DNA of 26,374 bases from Lactifluus volemus. Lineage: Eukaryota > Basidiomycota > Agaricomycetes > Russulales > Russulaceae. The stretch covers positions 1-26,374 of the forward strand of contig WTXI01000431.1 of the NCBI GenBank assembly GCA_022376515.1, read 5' to 3'. The position numbers were made by a program, and so were the translations under genes. A model generated the notes under the pieces. It ran no database searches, was not told the DNA's origin, and saw only the letters and a list, made by a program, of their open reading frames with translations. Positions 1-11,100 of this stretch are shown piece by piece (position 1 is the first letter of the stretch; every line of letters begins with the position of its first letter).

Positions 1-985
1 GACACACGAATTGGGTCAGGTGTATTGCGTTCTCACCAGACGGCCAGCGCATCGCCTCGGCTTCGTTCGATCACACAATTTGCATGTGGGATGTCAAGAC
101 AGGAGAGGTCACCGCGGCCCATTTACTGGACACACTGATTTGGTCATCAGTTGCATTCTCACCAGACGGACGGCGCATTGCGTCGGCCTCGCGTGATGAA
201 CAATTCGCATGTGGGATGCTACAACGGGAGAGGTAGTACCGGCCTGTTTACTGGACACACCAGTTGGGTCGTCTGTGTTGCATTTTCATCAGAAGGGCGT
301 CTTGTTGCCTCGGCCTCGCATGATCGCACAGTTCGCGTGTGGGATGCCACAACAGGAGAGGTCATAGCGGGCTCGTTTACTGGACACACAGATCAGTCCT
401 GTCGGTGGCATTCTCGCCGGACGGGCAGCAGATCGCCTCGGGATCAGCAGATTGCACATTCGTGTGTGGGATGCTGCAACAGGAGTGGTTATCGGAGACC
501 CGTTTACTGGACACACTGATGCTGTTACATCGGTTGCATTCTCTCCTGACGGGAAGCACATTGCTTCGGCCTCGGACGATCACACGATTCGTGTGTGGGA
601 TACCACAACAGGAGAGAGGTCATAGCAGGCCCATTTACTGGACACGCCACCGAGTCAGGTCCGTTGCATTTTCACCAAACGGGCAGTATATCATCTCGGG
701 CTCGAATGATCGTACGATTCGCCTGTGGGATGTCGCAACAGGAGAGGCATAGCTTCCCCATTCATTGGACACACTGATATAGTCTTATGTGCTGCGTTCT
801 CACCAGACGGGAAGCACATAGCCTCAGCATCAGCAGATCACACAATTCGCATGTGGGATGCCCATCAGGTCTCGGAGAGGTAGCAAGCACAGTTTCCTGG
901 ATTCGCTACATCGGTCGACTCTGAACATGTTGCACTGTCACCGGACGGGCAGCACACCGAGCCACAGCCTCACAAGATCGCACGG
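1..985 (+). repeat. WD40-coding tandem repeat array, about 129 bp per unit
   Basis: About 7.5 units, each coding a 43-residue blade with GPFTGHTD near its start and (R/C)xWD near its end. Units are very similar at DNA level, as in HET-type NLRs whose beta-propellers evolve by concerted exchange. Single-base indels in several units break the frame. Confidence 0.8.
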
Positions 986-1237
986 TTCGTGTGAAGAAGG
1001 TCAGAATGGAGGATACTGAGAAGATTGATTTTATGAACGATTTCTTGGTTAATAGTGATGGGTGGTTATGTGGCGAAGAGGGTGAACTCTCTTATGGGTC
1101 CCCCAGATTCACCGGTCATACTTTCATAGAGCTAACACAGTCTGGATTGCAGGCAGACACGAAACTTGGCTTGATTTGTCAACTTTGTACATGGATCGAA
1201 TTGGACTACGGTACACATTCATAGTTTATCTGGATAG
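1..1237 (+). pseudogene. 3' end of a broken NLR (WD40 repeats plus conserved C-terminal tail)
   Basis: This is the distal part of a HET-E-like NACHT-WD40 receptor; the NACHT half lies outside the window. About eight WD40 blades are readable, with the consensus [16 protein letters not shown] followed by IASASxDxTIRVWD. The reading frame must be changed repeatedly to follow them: blades at 11-196, 151-519 and 339-752 are in different frames. After the last blade (about 985) comes the tail typical of fungal NLR-WD40 proteins (DGWLCGEEGEL, then LLWVPQIHRSYFHRA and LDLSTFVHGSNW in another frame), ending at a TAG at 1235-1237. A one-base loss in the GAACTCTCTTATGGG stretch (about 1082-1096) breaks the tail. 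The stretch is closely similar to 24788-26013. The breaks are seen directly; loss of function is inferred, and assembly error is the alternative. Confidence 0.8.
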
Positions 1238-2700
1238 ACTCTGTTTTATATGTGCCGTTGTTTTTTTGAAAGTATACCATAAATTACGACCTCTTCATGG
1301 ACGCCAATCCAAGTTACTAACGCCCCTCCGCACATAACCAATCACGTGTTGATATCCTCTTTTGGATACCGGGGTTTGCCATTCTGCCAGGTCCGACATT
1401 TTCTTGTGTCACCCTGTGTGTCCCCTGTTGATTCCCATCTGCACATTTCAACATTTAATGTCCTTCGTAACCAGCGCACTCCAGCGTCACTGGCATGCAT
1501 CTATGTGTATCTCAACCACTCCGCAACCTGGTTCATCGTCCTACGCAGTGTCAGTCTTCATCCTCTGGCACGGAGAGCTCCGAGTCCTTTACACCCCCTG
1601 GTGCGCTCTGTGTTGCCCTCAGTGGGGTCGGTCAGTTAGCGGCACAGCACGGCCCTGTCGAGGTTAAGAACATTCGGAGCATCTTGTCGAGCTAAGAGCT
1701 GATCCGAGAGGCGGAATTTGATACGGAGATATGGAGCCCAAATTGTCTTTGACTCGATGGGAGCTGTGAATTGAAGAGAGTGATGCACTTTGTTGCCATA
1801 GTAGTATTACTAGCACAGATCCCGACAAGCTGGACGACGAACCCACTCTAGCTGAATGGCTAGAAATCGTTTTCGTTTACCAGAATGAGTTCCATAAATT
1901 GATGTTACCTTGCTCGCAACGCTAAGTGCGACGTTGCAGGAACCATCAAAAGTCCACGTGGTTCCTTTTCCTTGGGCCCGAATCGCCCATGCAGGGGTAT
2001 CATATCGCATACGAGTTATCAATTATAGATTAAAATCTATCACGAATGCTAATGGAGCCTTTGTAGCACTTCCTAAGCGCGGCACGCCTACAATCCCCAC
2101 TACTGTAATTACTAGTAGGTTTAAGACTTATCTCGACCGTCTTTTCAGTTGCTCAAACACGGCAGTGCGGGCCCTAGCCTAGTGCTGCGCCACTGAGATA
2201 CTATGCTGCCGCCACAAGTTCCCAGGTATGGTACGGTCTGAGTGGGCTCAGAGTTATGTGCTTCCTCGAGCGTTGTTCTTGAAACATGGTTGCCAGTGAC
2301 TGTGCCGACGGTGACGCCATAAATATACAAAGCAAAGGGAAAGCACTTGTTCAATCGAGTTGGCATATATGGCGTTGATGTGCCTTGTTCTTCACGGAGA
2401 AATGAGCGCTCCTTGTATCGCAGTTTGTTGGTGTCAAAGCAAATATAATGGATGCCACATCTAGTGGAAATACCTCCTTTTTCTTGTACCCTTTGGTACG
2501 GTATCCATGGCTCGGACAGAGTACAACAAGTAAAAACAACAGGAAAACACAACGAATACCTGGAGGGGTGAACCCGCCACTTACATCCACGCAGTGGAAA
2601 CAATGGAGACAGGTCAAGTTGGGCGTCTATGGCCAAGCAGCATGGGTCCGAGAAATCTCCTTATTGATGAGGCCAACCCAGGTGGCACGGGTCCCAACGC
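1238..2700. other. Unassigned intergenic stretch
   Basis: Up to about 1560 this is the 3' flank shared with the other NLR copy. Beyond that no recognisable protein is seen. The longest open frame (163 codons on the minus strand, 2145-2636) has no family-like motif and is treated as chance. Confidence 0.4.
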
Positions 2701-2715
2701 GGTGGGGCAGATTTC

Positions 2716-2722
2716 TATAAAA
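2716..2722 (+). promoter_or_regulatory. Possible TATA box of the decayed gene at 2793
   Basis: TATAAAA lies about 75 bp upstream of an ATG at 2793. The spacing is plausible for a fungal promoter, but the downstream gene is uncertain. Confidence 0.3.
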
Positions 2723-2792
2723 TGATGAGCAGACCCTACTGACAGAAGTATCACCTATCAAAGTGCTACATTCTCATCTCATATCTCCTCCG

Positions 2793-3198
2793 ATGGCGAA
2801 TTGGGCCACGGATGAACTCTAGAATCTTGCGTTCTCAAACGTTGGGAGGAAAGGCGGTATGCGCAAGAGCAACGGCGACGTCTCCTTTGCAATCCAAGCA
2901 ATCAGTGGGATTGCACCAGTTGCTCATGGATCAAGCTTCACTGCAGGTGTGTGACAACTCGTAGAATGAAAGACCACGGCAGCTCTGAACTCTGGTGCTT
3001 ATGGGTCATAAAGCAACAGACTCCAGCAGCAGTGCTAGACACAACTCTAATAACCAAGGGAGGATGGCCAACATCTCGGCTCCACGGTACTCGGACTACC
3101 CTGCATCTCATGGGATCCCCGGGCACCGGGCACACGCGAGACCTGGCTCTAACCAACCGTGGAGGGCAAGCGGACGCCCTTATCACTGGTTGTCATGA
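2793..3198 (+). pseudogene. Possible decayed small gene of unknown function
   Basis: An ATG at 2793 follows a TATA-like box and starts MANWATDEL, but an in-frame TAG follows at 2820-2822. After it, a shifted frame reads a charged, protein-like segment (WEERRYAQEQRRR at about 2840-2880). A further frame (2995-3198) gives a hydrophilic Ser/His/Gly/Pro-rich stretch (ASHGIPGHRAHARPGSNQPW). Together these look like remnants of one short gene with a stop and frameshifts, possibly transposon-derived. I do not recognise the family. Chance reading frames are a real alternative. Confidence 0.25.
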
Positions 3199-3199
3199 T

Positions 3200-5784
3200 A
3201 ATCGTGCTCCACACGTGCCAAGAATTCATTGCAGTTGTCGTCTTCCCACATATATTTGCGAGTACAACAAAACCAATGGCTTTTCAACGTCGATATCGTC
3301 GGACAACAGAGGCTCCATCACGACCGACTAATTTGAAACTCCAAGAAACATAGTAACCCACAACGAAGAGCGAGCAGAGATAAGAATTAAACTTTTGGTA
3401 AGACTCGAGTCGTAGCCGGGTGTTCGTGCGAAATTGACATGCCAAACGAAAATGTGCTAGTTTCAAACATTTCAATCCAGGAGGTCTTATTTCGAGATAA
3501 AATATTACCCAGAGTCGAAGGGGGAAAACAGATCGTGAGGTCAGGCCAAGTCACGACAATGTGTGTGTCACGGGCCTTCCTCTATGAACGGGCTTATCGC
3601 CCATTCGTTGACATTACAGTAAAGTATCAATAACCAACAAGTAGACACTTAGAGAGACATGAATTGCTAAAGGTTTGCGTGTCGTTCAAGTTGTGGCTCG
3701 AGGGTTCATCCTATACAGTATCAAGTCTTCAAGCGCGTCGAGCGTTGTGTGTACTGTTGAGATCACGGGGACGCTGTGTCAAGGGATCGTGGGCACAAAA
3801 GCACTAACTGGACCACATCACAGTGATTAAAAATAGAATGAAATGTTTCACGGATGACAAAAACACGAGTCGCTCATACTGTATGACTTGAACAACCGCA
3901 AAGCACTGCCCAAGCCACCACTGATGACATCGATGACAGCCCGGGGCACCGGGCCGAGGGGAGGCGCGCGCTCGCCACCGGAACTTGCCGGCGCCAATAC
4001 CTTCAGGTTAGCGGTATCCGCGTCACTTGTTCTTTTTTTAACAATCCTGTTGCTGTTATGTATACACATCGTACCAAATGACCAATTTATGTTTCTATCA
4101 GGGTGTGATACCTATTGGATTTTCTTCATGTCCGACAACCGAACACAGCAATATCCTCGATTTGACGGAGGACAAGGCGAGAGACCACACGCGAACGCTG
4201 GCCTAAATGGACCGTGCCCGGGAAATGCCACAAACAACCAGGTGGTCTTCTTCCATACCAGCGCGGGGAGGGACGCGAGGGTTTGAAACCCACAAGTTTC
4301 AGGTGCACGCCGGGCCCCCAGGGCATACCAACTCACCAACGCGGGGGTTCTGTAATGGCTTTCCACAGTGCCCAATCCGATGTCACTGTCAAGTGTAACG
4401 AGCATGATTAGTGAGAATCAATATACAAATGGCAGAAACCATGTACGCTGGGAGTTCCATAATATCTCGGCTTCCATGATCACTATGCCAGCTGGGCCGC
4501 AGAGCCAGGAGCAGTGCACGTCCAGGCCACTTCGTCACCGCGACTCAATTATGAATCCATTCCCGCTCGCAGCGACGAATGCGTGTTCAACAATTGTGAC
4601 CGATTTTTCTTCTTCCACTACGACCGAGTCGGACTCTAGCGCAGCCAACAATGTTAGGGTGTTCTTCCAACACCCTAACGAGGAGTGAGGCCAGACCATG
4701 GACGGCATCGTCATTGGGACGGTGAGATAGCTGTTCAAACGATATCTCAATACGTTTTCTACAGAACGCCATAGTGAAACAGGTGCTGTACCTGAACGAA
4801 CGTGCCCTCCCTAGGAGCACTCTCTGTCTCAAGTGCCATCGTCCCGCCATACCTCACCATCACGCAGTACACCGAGATAGAATTCGTCCTCCTTAGCTGC
4901 TCGGCAGGTGAGCGCCCTCCTCTCGATAGCGGAGATGAGGAGCGTAGTCGGGTTCATGTTACCGAGCTCATTGACGAGATTACCCTCTGACCTGCATGAA
5001 GGAATGAGCGCATATAATGCTTATGTAGGCCACCATCGAAGAAAATGGACATACCGAGTTACTTTGAGTGGCTCCGTGATGGCGCGTAGCCCATGAAATG
5101 TCGTCTGTAAGGTTGGCCGTGGACCAGCCGAGAGGGCGATCCCAACAGCACGAGAAGAGTTTACCAAGCGATCATAGAGAAGGGTATAGGGCCTTCCCGT
5201 CACGAAGGGCGTGGAAGAGCCAAAAAGGCCTAGCTTCGAAGTGAAAATTAGTGCGGGATGCGCAAGACGCATAAAGGAGAGCGGACCTTGGTCGCATGTA
5301 AAGTGATTTATTGAGGCCCTGAGGAGCGTTTATCTGTGAGGGTGATGATTGTATGCACGTCCTTTCTTCTATGGCTTGACAGAGTTATCGTACAACGGGA
5401 CGAGTGGAAGGGATGCTCGTACCTAAGTCCCCGTAATGCTAAGGGCAATACGTCACCTTCTGGGCTACGACTTCATATTTTTTCCCAATCCACGCTCTCT
5501 GTCAACCCAACTTGTACGCCTTGAACAACCTCCTCCTTTCCCTTGTTCCGCATCGCGTTCCATCTCCCGACTTGCGTCTCTGGTCTCCCGGGTATGTCGC
5601 TACGAGATGGCGTCGCGTCCTCTTTGCGAAAAAATGCCAACGAGCAAAAGGGGAGCGTTGGAGTGGCTCGCTTCGGATAGGCATCCAAGGTTGCAAAACG
5701 AAGAGAAAAATGAGAGGGCGGAGACGAGAGATGAGAGTGATGAAAGAGGTACATTTGTGGAGATTGTGAAGAGGAGCAGATGGG
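3200..5784. other. Unassigned stretch between the decayed gene and the mobile element
   Basis: No family is recognised on either strand. Weakly protein-like fragments occur on the minus strand at 5021-5272 (containing SKLGLFGSSTPFVTGRPY) and on the plus strand at about 4368-4688 (Ser/Thr-rich), but neither has a convincing gene model. A short perfect hairpin at 4653-4679 is listed separately. Confidence 0.4.
4653..4679. repeat. Perfect hairpin, 11-bp arms and 5-nt loop
   Basis: GTTAGGGTGTT (4653-4663), loop CTTCC, then AACACCCTAAC (4669-4679). The arms contain the hexamer TTAGGG/CCCTAA once each. Function unknown. Confidence 0.6.
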
Positions 5785-6289
5785 CCACCTGTACCACGCA
5801 ATTTTCCTATCTACTTAGCCGGGGTTCTTTAACGGGGTCTCGCCACCTAACTGGCCCCTTATGTGGCCTTCCAGCCCGGCCGATAGGGCTGGCCCCAACC
5901 GGTTTCCGTTTATAGTACGCTTACTTAACTGTCCCTTTCTTCTCTTTCCCGTGTCAGCCTTCTGGCCCACCCATCCACATTTGGACTACTGCGCCTGTTC
6001 CAAAAGAAGAAATGGGGCGCACTGGGGCGCTTGGTCCCGCCTATGCTCCAGCCTTCCAGCCTCGCCATTGTTCCTAAAAGGGATCACACTGTGCTCTCCG
6101 TGCTCCGTTCCGCTGTTTCCCGTCTGTGGGCACTCTCTGGGGTCCTTACTCGCCCGCTTCTTTGCCTGCACGCCGCTGGGCCCCGCCGCACGTGCTTTCC
6201 CGCCTCCCTGCTCGTCCTCCATGCGCGCGCGCCGTCGCGCCGTGCCACACCGCGCATTCCCGCGTCCCTCCGCCTTCCAGCCTCCCCTC

Positions 6290-7075
6290 TTGCCTCCCTG
6301 CCGCGCGCGCGCCGCTGCGCATGACCAGCGTCTCTTCCCGCCTCTTCGGCGGTCTTATTGCTCCTGTTGTCTCACTGCCGCTCGCGCATCGGCGCGCCGC
6401 GCTATACTGCCCTTTCCCGTGTCCCTCTGCCTTCTAGCCTCTCCTCACGTCTTCCCGCTGCGCGCGCGCTGCTGCGCCTCGCTATAGCGTCCACTCTCGC
6501 TCCTCCGCGCTCCTGGCGCTTCTCTCGGCTCTCCCTGTTATTTCTGTTGTCTCCCTGCCGCGCGCACATCGCTGCGCCGGTCCATACCGCCCCTCCTCGC
6601 TTCCCTCCGCCCTCCAGCTTCTCCTCTCGCTTCCCTGCCGCGTGCGCCGCTGCGCTTGGCCACAGCGTCCCTTCCCGCCTTTTTTCCGCGGTATTGTTGC
6701 TCCTTTATCTCCCTGCTGCGCGCGCGTTGCTGCGCCGCGCTATACCGCCATTTCCCGCGTCTCTCTGCCTTGTAGCTTCCCCTCATGCCTCCCCACCGTG
6801 CGCGCGCTGCTGCGCCTGGCCTCAGCGTCCATTCTCTCTCCTCCGCGCTCCTGGTGCTTCTCTTGGCTCTCTATTGATTCTGTTGTCTCCCTGCCGCGCG
6901 CACGTCGCTGCGCCGCGCTATACCGCCCCTTCTCACTTCCCTCTGCCCTCATACTTCTTCTCTTGCCTCCCTGCCGCGCGCGCGCCGCTGCGCCTCGCCA
7001 CAGCGTCCCTTCCCGCCTCTTTCGCGCTCCTGTTGCTCCTCTTCTCTCTTTTCCACGGGTGCGCCGCTGCGCCTC
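6290..7075 (+). repeat. GC-rich minisatellite in the left arm, ~76-96 bp units
   Basis: A core like CTGCCGCGCGCGCGCCGCTG recurs about ten times, near 6299, 6377, 6456, 6556, 6632, 6714, 6796, 6892, 6971 and 7058. Between cores are C/T-rich segments such as CACAGCGTCCCTTCCCGCCT and TCCTGTTGTCTCCCTGC. One strand is strongly pyrimidine-rich. Confidence 0.75.
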
Positions 7076-7136
7076 ATCAGCATCACTGTGCACTCTGTCG
7101 CTTCAATGGTTTCTGTTCTTGCTCTCTCTGTGCGTG

Positions 7137-7932
7137 AACATTTATCATTGCACCTTGCTTGAGAGCACCTCTCTCTCCACGTTGCGCCACTGCGCCTAGT
7201 CATGCTGGGTGGGATCACTGGGTCCTTCCCCTGCATCACTGTGCACTCTGTCGCTGCGATGGAGTACCAAATTTTCTACGCTCCTGGTGCTTCTTTCCTC
7301 CATGCCACGCGCATGCCGCTGCGTCTCGACATAGCTCCTGTTTCTTTTATTGTCTCCCTGCAGTGGGGGTGCCGCTGAGCCTCATCACGTCGTCCGTTCC
7401 TTCCTCCTCTGCCCTCCTATTGCTCCTCCTGCTGGTTTATATGCTCGCTCTCCCTGCGCGTGCATATTTCATTATTGCACCTTGCTTGAGAGCACCTCTC
7501 TCCACGTTGCGCCACTGCGCCTAGTCATGCTGGGTGGGATCACTGGGTCCTTCCCCTGCATCACTGTGCACTCTGTCGCTGCGATGGAGTACCAAATTTT
7601 CTACGCTCCTGGTGCTTCTTTCCTCCATGCCACGCGCACGCCGCTGCGTCTCGACATAGTGTACCTTCCCTGCTCCTGTTTCTTTTATTGCCTCCCTGCA
7701 GTGGGGGTGCCGCTGAGCCTCATCACGTCGTCCGTTCCTTCCTCCTCTGCCCTCCTATTGCTCCTCCTGCTGGTTTATATGCTCGCTCTCCCTGCGCGTG
7801 CATATTTCATCATTGCACCTTGCGTGAGATCGCCTCTGTCTCCACGTTGCGCCACTGCGCCTAGTCACGCTGGGCGGGATCACTGGGTCCCTTCCCTGCA
7901 TCCCTGTGCACTGTATCGCTGCAATGGAGTAC
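7137..7932 (+). repeat. Tandem direct duplication, 325-340 bp units
   Basis: CCTAGTCATGCTGGGTGGGA begins at 7195 and again at 7520, with a variant at 7860. Units are 325 and 340 bp, plus a partial third. The second unit has about 15 extra bases (GTGTACCTTCCCT region, near 7660). In the right arm the sequence passes directly from the end of this region to the minisatellite, so the duplication is private to the left arm or was lost from the right. Confidence 0.85.
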
Positions 7933-8180
7933 CGGTGTGTTCCACTCTTCCTTCTAGTGTACTGCGCCATCGGTCCGGTCTCTCCAGCTGCTACCCTGGG
8001 CAATGCCTAATCTGTCAAGCCACATTCCCTTTTCCCGCATAATCTCCGTCATGGATCCTCGTTTCTGTTTATTCGTTCACACGTCTTTGTTTGCACACCT
8101 TTGTTAGTGCATCTTTTTTATACGAAGGTCCCAAAGAAGCGCTGTTGTTCAATCCTTCCCCCCACCGCTGTCCCTCACAT

Positions 8181-11100
8181 ATGCCCCGTCCTAGTATCCG
8201 CGATCATGCTCGACCCTCCAAACGTTTTAAATCCGAACTGAGCCAGGGTGCAAAGGGTAAGGTGTATGTGTCTATCGCACCTGTTGGCCGTCGGGATGGG
8301 CGCACACGCCCGGGACTGTCGGAATTGCTCCCTCAAGGTCGAAGCCGCCTTCTGGATGAGAAAAGCCAGATGAGGCTCAACACTGCATTGGCTAGCCGGC
8401 GGAAACAAGCTTATGAAAGTATGTTGACCGCTACCTGGATCTGTTCTCAGATGGCCAACTTCATTAGACCTCTCCACTGGAAGTAAACGTGCACTCGACC
8501 AAATGACGGGTGGCACAGGTGATGAAGCCACCGGTGGACCAACAGGTGTCATGGATGAGGGTCTCTGGTTTGACGATGACATGGGGGGACCCCTGGACAC
8601 AGAAATGCAGATTTCTGGCGAGGGCGGCGAGACAGAGCACTTATCAGAGTACCTTGGGCGGTGAGTTGATCTTGTGTTCATTCCCCTGCCCATTAACCTG
8701 GTTCTTTCAGTACGCGAAACTATAACAGATCTCAAACATGGACAATGCGGCTCCACCTACAACAATCAAGGTGGGACGAACAGCTACCCTCCCTCGTTGA
8801 TGCATACTTGGATTTCAAGTTCCATGAGTGTGACAACTCGCATTCACGCAATCCAAATACAGGGGATGACTTGGGACATTTCCAGCTCCTCTATATTGAC
8901 GTCTTCGGTATGTGGCTTTACTAGGATCAACTACTCTCACAGCGACGCAATAATGGTGAGTACTTGTCAGATTTCTCCTATTCACGCACCTTTGTTCAGA
9001 TACCGGGGTGTGTGTATCCTAACATGAATCTCCTGCGGCAAGGGTGCCTCAGCTCGTCACCATTGAACATTTCTTTCGCAATCTCTCTCCGGACCTTGGA
9101 GATATATCACCAGCTCTTCATTCGCCAGCCGCGCCTCAGTAAACAGGCGTGGATTCGCTCAATTTGTGACTATCACAATGTAGGTTATGCATTACCACAT
9201 CAATGCAGACACGCAGAGAGTACTAATGACTGTAGTTGACATATCACCGCTCGTACTATTGGCACTTCTCCAACACATTCGACGTTTACCTCAAAATCAG
9301 ACGGGGCGTGGAGAATCGCCTTCTAGACGTCTTGGAGAGGACAGGTCCTGATTGGCGTGTCAGGCACTCTTGTCCATGTTGTCAGAATGAGGTTACTAAT
9401 GTTATTCTCTTATTTCCGGGTGCACCGTTGTTCTAATCCGAATTTCAATCAGCTTCCTGACGAATCGCCATTGGAAGTGTCCCTCATGGGGGTGCTTGAT
9501 GGAAACCAATCTCTGAAGCGTATCCGTCGGCGGGAAGGCCTCAATTCTGAGACGCGGGAGTTTGCAAGCGACTACTATATATCAGAGGGGCTGGTGGATC
9601 TATTTAAACACGATGTGAAGCCAAAGTCGCTACGCTCATCGAAGAAACCTGTGCGTGGTGGAATGTGTGTTCAAGGGCGATACTGATCTCGAAGTACAGC
9701 TGTTTTCTGGCGCCAGTCATTCCGACACAGATGATACACCTTCTTGGTCCAAAGACGCGCACGAAGCCACACCGGCTGATGGAGATGAAGAACAGACGAC
9801 TTGCACAGAGCGATGGAAGGCCGCACAGAGTGACAACCTCAAACGAATGTGGTCCATATATCGCGAAACTGGTATTTTTTTATCTGCCTGCCGACACGGC
9901 CTCATCTGGTGGATATGCGATATGGTATCAAGTGGCGAACTGTACGAACATGCTTTTGGTTTTTTCCGACACTAACTATGACCGCAGTGCTAAATACCCA
10001 CTCTCAGTAGTCAATAAGGTGCTCGATGTGTTTCCGGCCAGGCCAGGACTCGGTTATGACATTGGGTGCTCATTCACGCAAACTGTCATGAGGAGTTCGA
10101 TTGCAGAAAAGGCGAAAGAGAAACAACTTCGCCTAGTTATTCCCTCATTCCACGGCTATGCACACAAACGCGTTTGTCAACTTTCATACCATCCGCTCTA
10201 TGTCAGCGGTTTCGGGATCGAAGACCTTGAGACAGCTGAGAGGATCTTCTCCTCGTTTAATGGGCTCGCTAATACCACCAGATATGCAACCCGATTTCAC
10301 CGACACCAAGCGATCGACCTATATGCTCGACAACATGATGATGATAAATACCAAGAACTCTGTGCGTTTCAGGGTCCCTTCTGTTATTTCCAGGCTGATC
10401 TCCTTTTGTCAAGCGGCTTTCCTTTATGGGAACTACAAACAAGTCACTCAAATTCTCGATGAAGCCCCCCGTGCTATCGCCGCTTTTCAATCTGGCCAGG
10501 CCCTTGAAGACACAGCTTATCGTCAACATATCGAAGCGGAGCGTGTCTACCTTTTGTCACGTAAAAAGGAAGGCCCCGAAAACGAGTTCGCGTGTGATTA
10601 CTATGAGCATCTCATCAGTTATCAAGAGTCGAAGTAAGTTAATTATACACTCCACAGCGCATTGACTGTATAATAATAACATGCAGAAAGCTCTATGAAG
10701 CCGCCGTGACGTTCTGTACCACCTCGATGTCAGCACGATCGAGGTTGAACGAACGTGCCACACTCTTGAAGCACCACGCGTTCGAAACATTTGAACGGAT
10801 CCAAGATGCCCTTCAAAGATTCGAACTTTCATACAAAATTCCGACACGATGGACTCCTGACATGGAGGAATGGAAAAAGGCCGCAAGTTACTATGCAACA
10901 AGAGTATATCAAAAGGCCCTCTCCAAGCTAGAGGGCCTTGTCGTTGCACGCTTATTTGAGCTTCACAAAATGGGGCTCTCGGGAACGGGTATGTTTTTTT
11001 GGTACAAGTTTATTCAGTAGCTGACGTTGACGCAATCAGGATATAAATTGCGTGTCCACATCAATAAGGCGCTCAAAACTCGATGTAAGGCTATACAGGC

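Larger units (their letters stand above)
1..1560 (+). repeat. Copy 1 of a duplicated segment (partner 24788-26374)
   Basis: The WD40 array, NLR tail and at least 300 bp of 3' flank match the last ~1.6 kb of the window in the same orientation. Flank matches include TCCTCTTTTGGATAC (about 1356; 26145) and CTGGCATGCATCTAT (about 1489; 26275). The duplication therefore covers gene plus downstream DNA, not only the WD domain. Both window edges cut it. Confidence 0.8.
5802..8298 (+). repeat. Left inverted-repeat arm
   Basis: It begins TTTTCCTATCTACTTAGCC and ends within the transposase first exon, where the two arms diverge after GTCGGGATG (8290-8298). It contains a unique GC-rich outer segment, a minisatellite (about 6290-7075), a tandem direct duplication (about 7137-7932) absent from the other arm, and the transposase 5' region. 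Open frames here are stop-poor, low-complexity Ala/Arg/Pro/Ser runs produced by the repeat composition and are not called as genes. Confidence 0.85.

Noticed and set aside
2145..2636. 163-codon minus-strand open frame
   Set aside because: No recognisable motif, cysteine-rich chance-like composition and no supporting gene structure.
5861..7199. Long overlapping plus-strand open frames in the left arm
   Set aside because: Low-complexity Ala/Arg/Pro/Ser translations in more than one frame at once, explained by the GC-rich minisatellite.
8908..8999. A 13-nt microexon in the transposase at 8943-8955
   Set aside because: It requires a 31-35-nt intron and creates phase or stop problems. A single 63-nt intron (8908-8970) keeps the frame and gives a family-like sequence.
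9640..9700. Apparent frameshift in the transposase near 9655
   Set aside because: A 49-nt GT..AG intron (9651-9699) joins the two frames in phase 0 and gives the expected family sequence.
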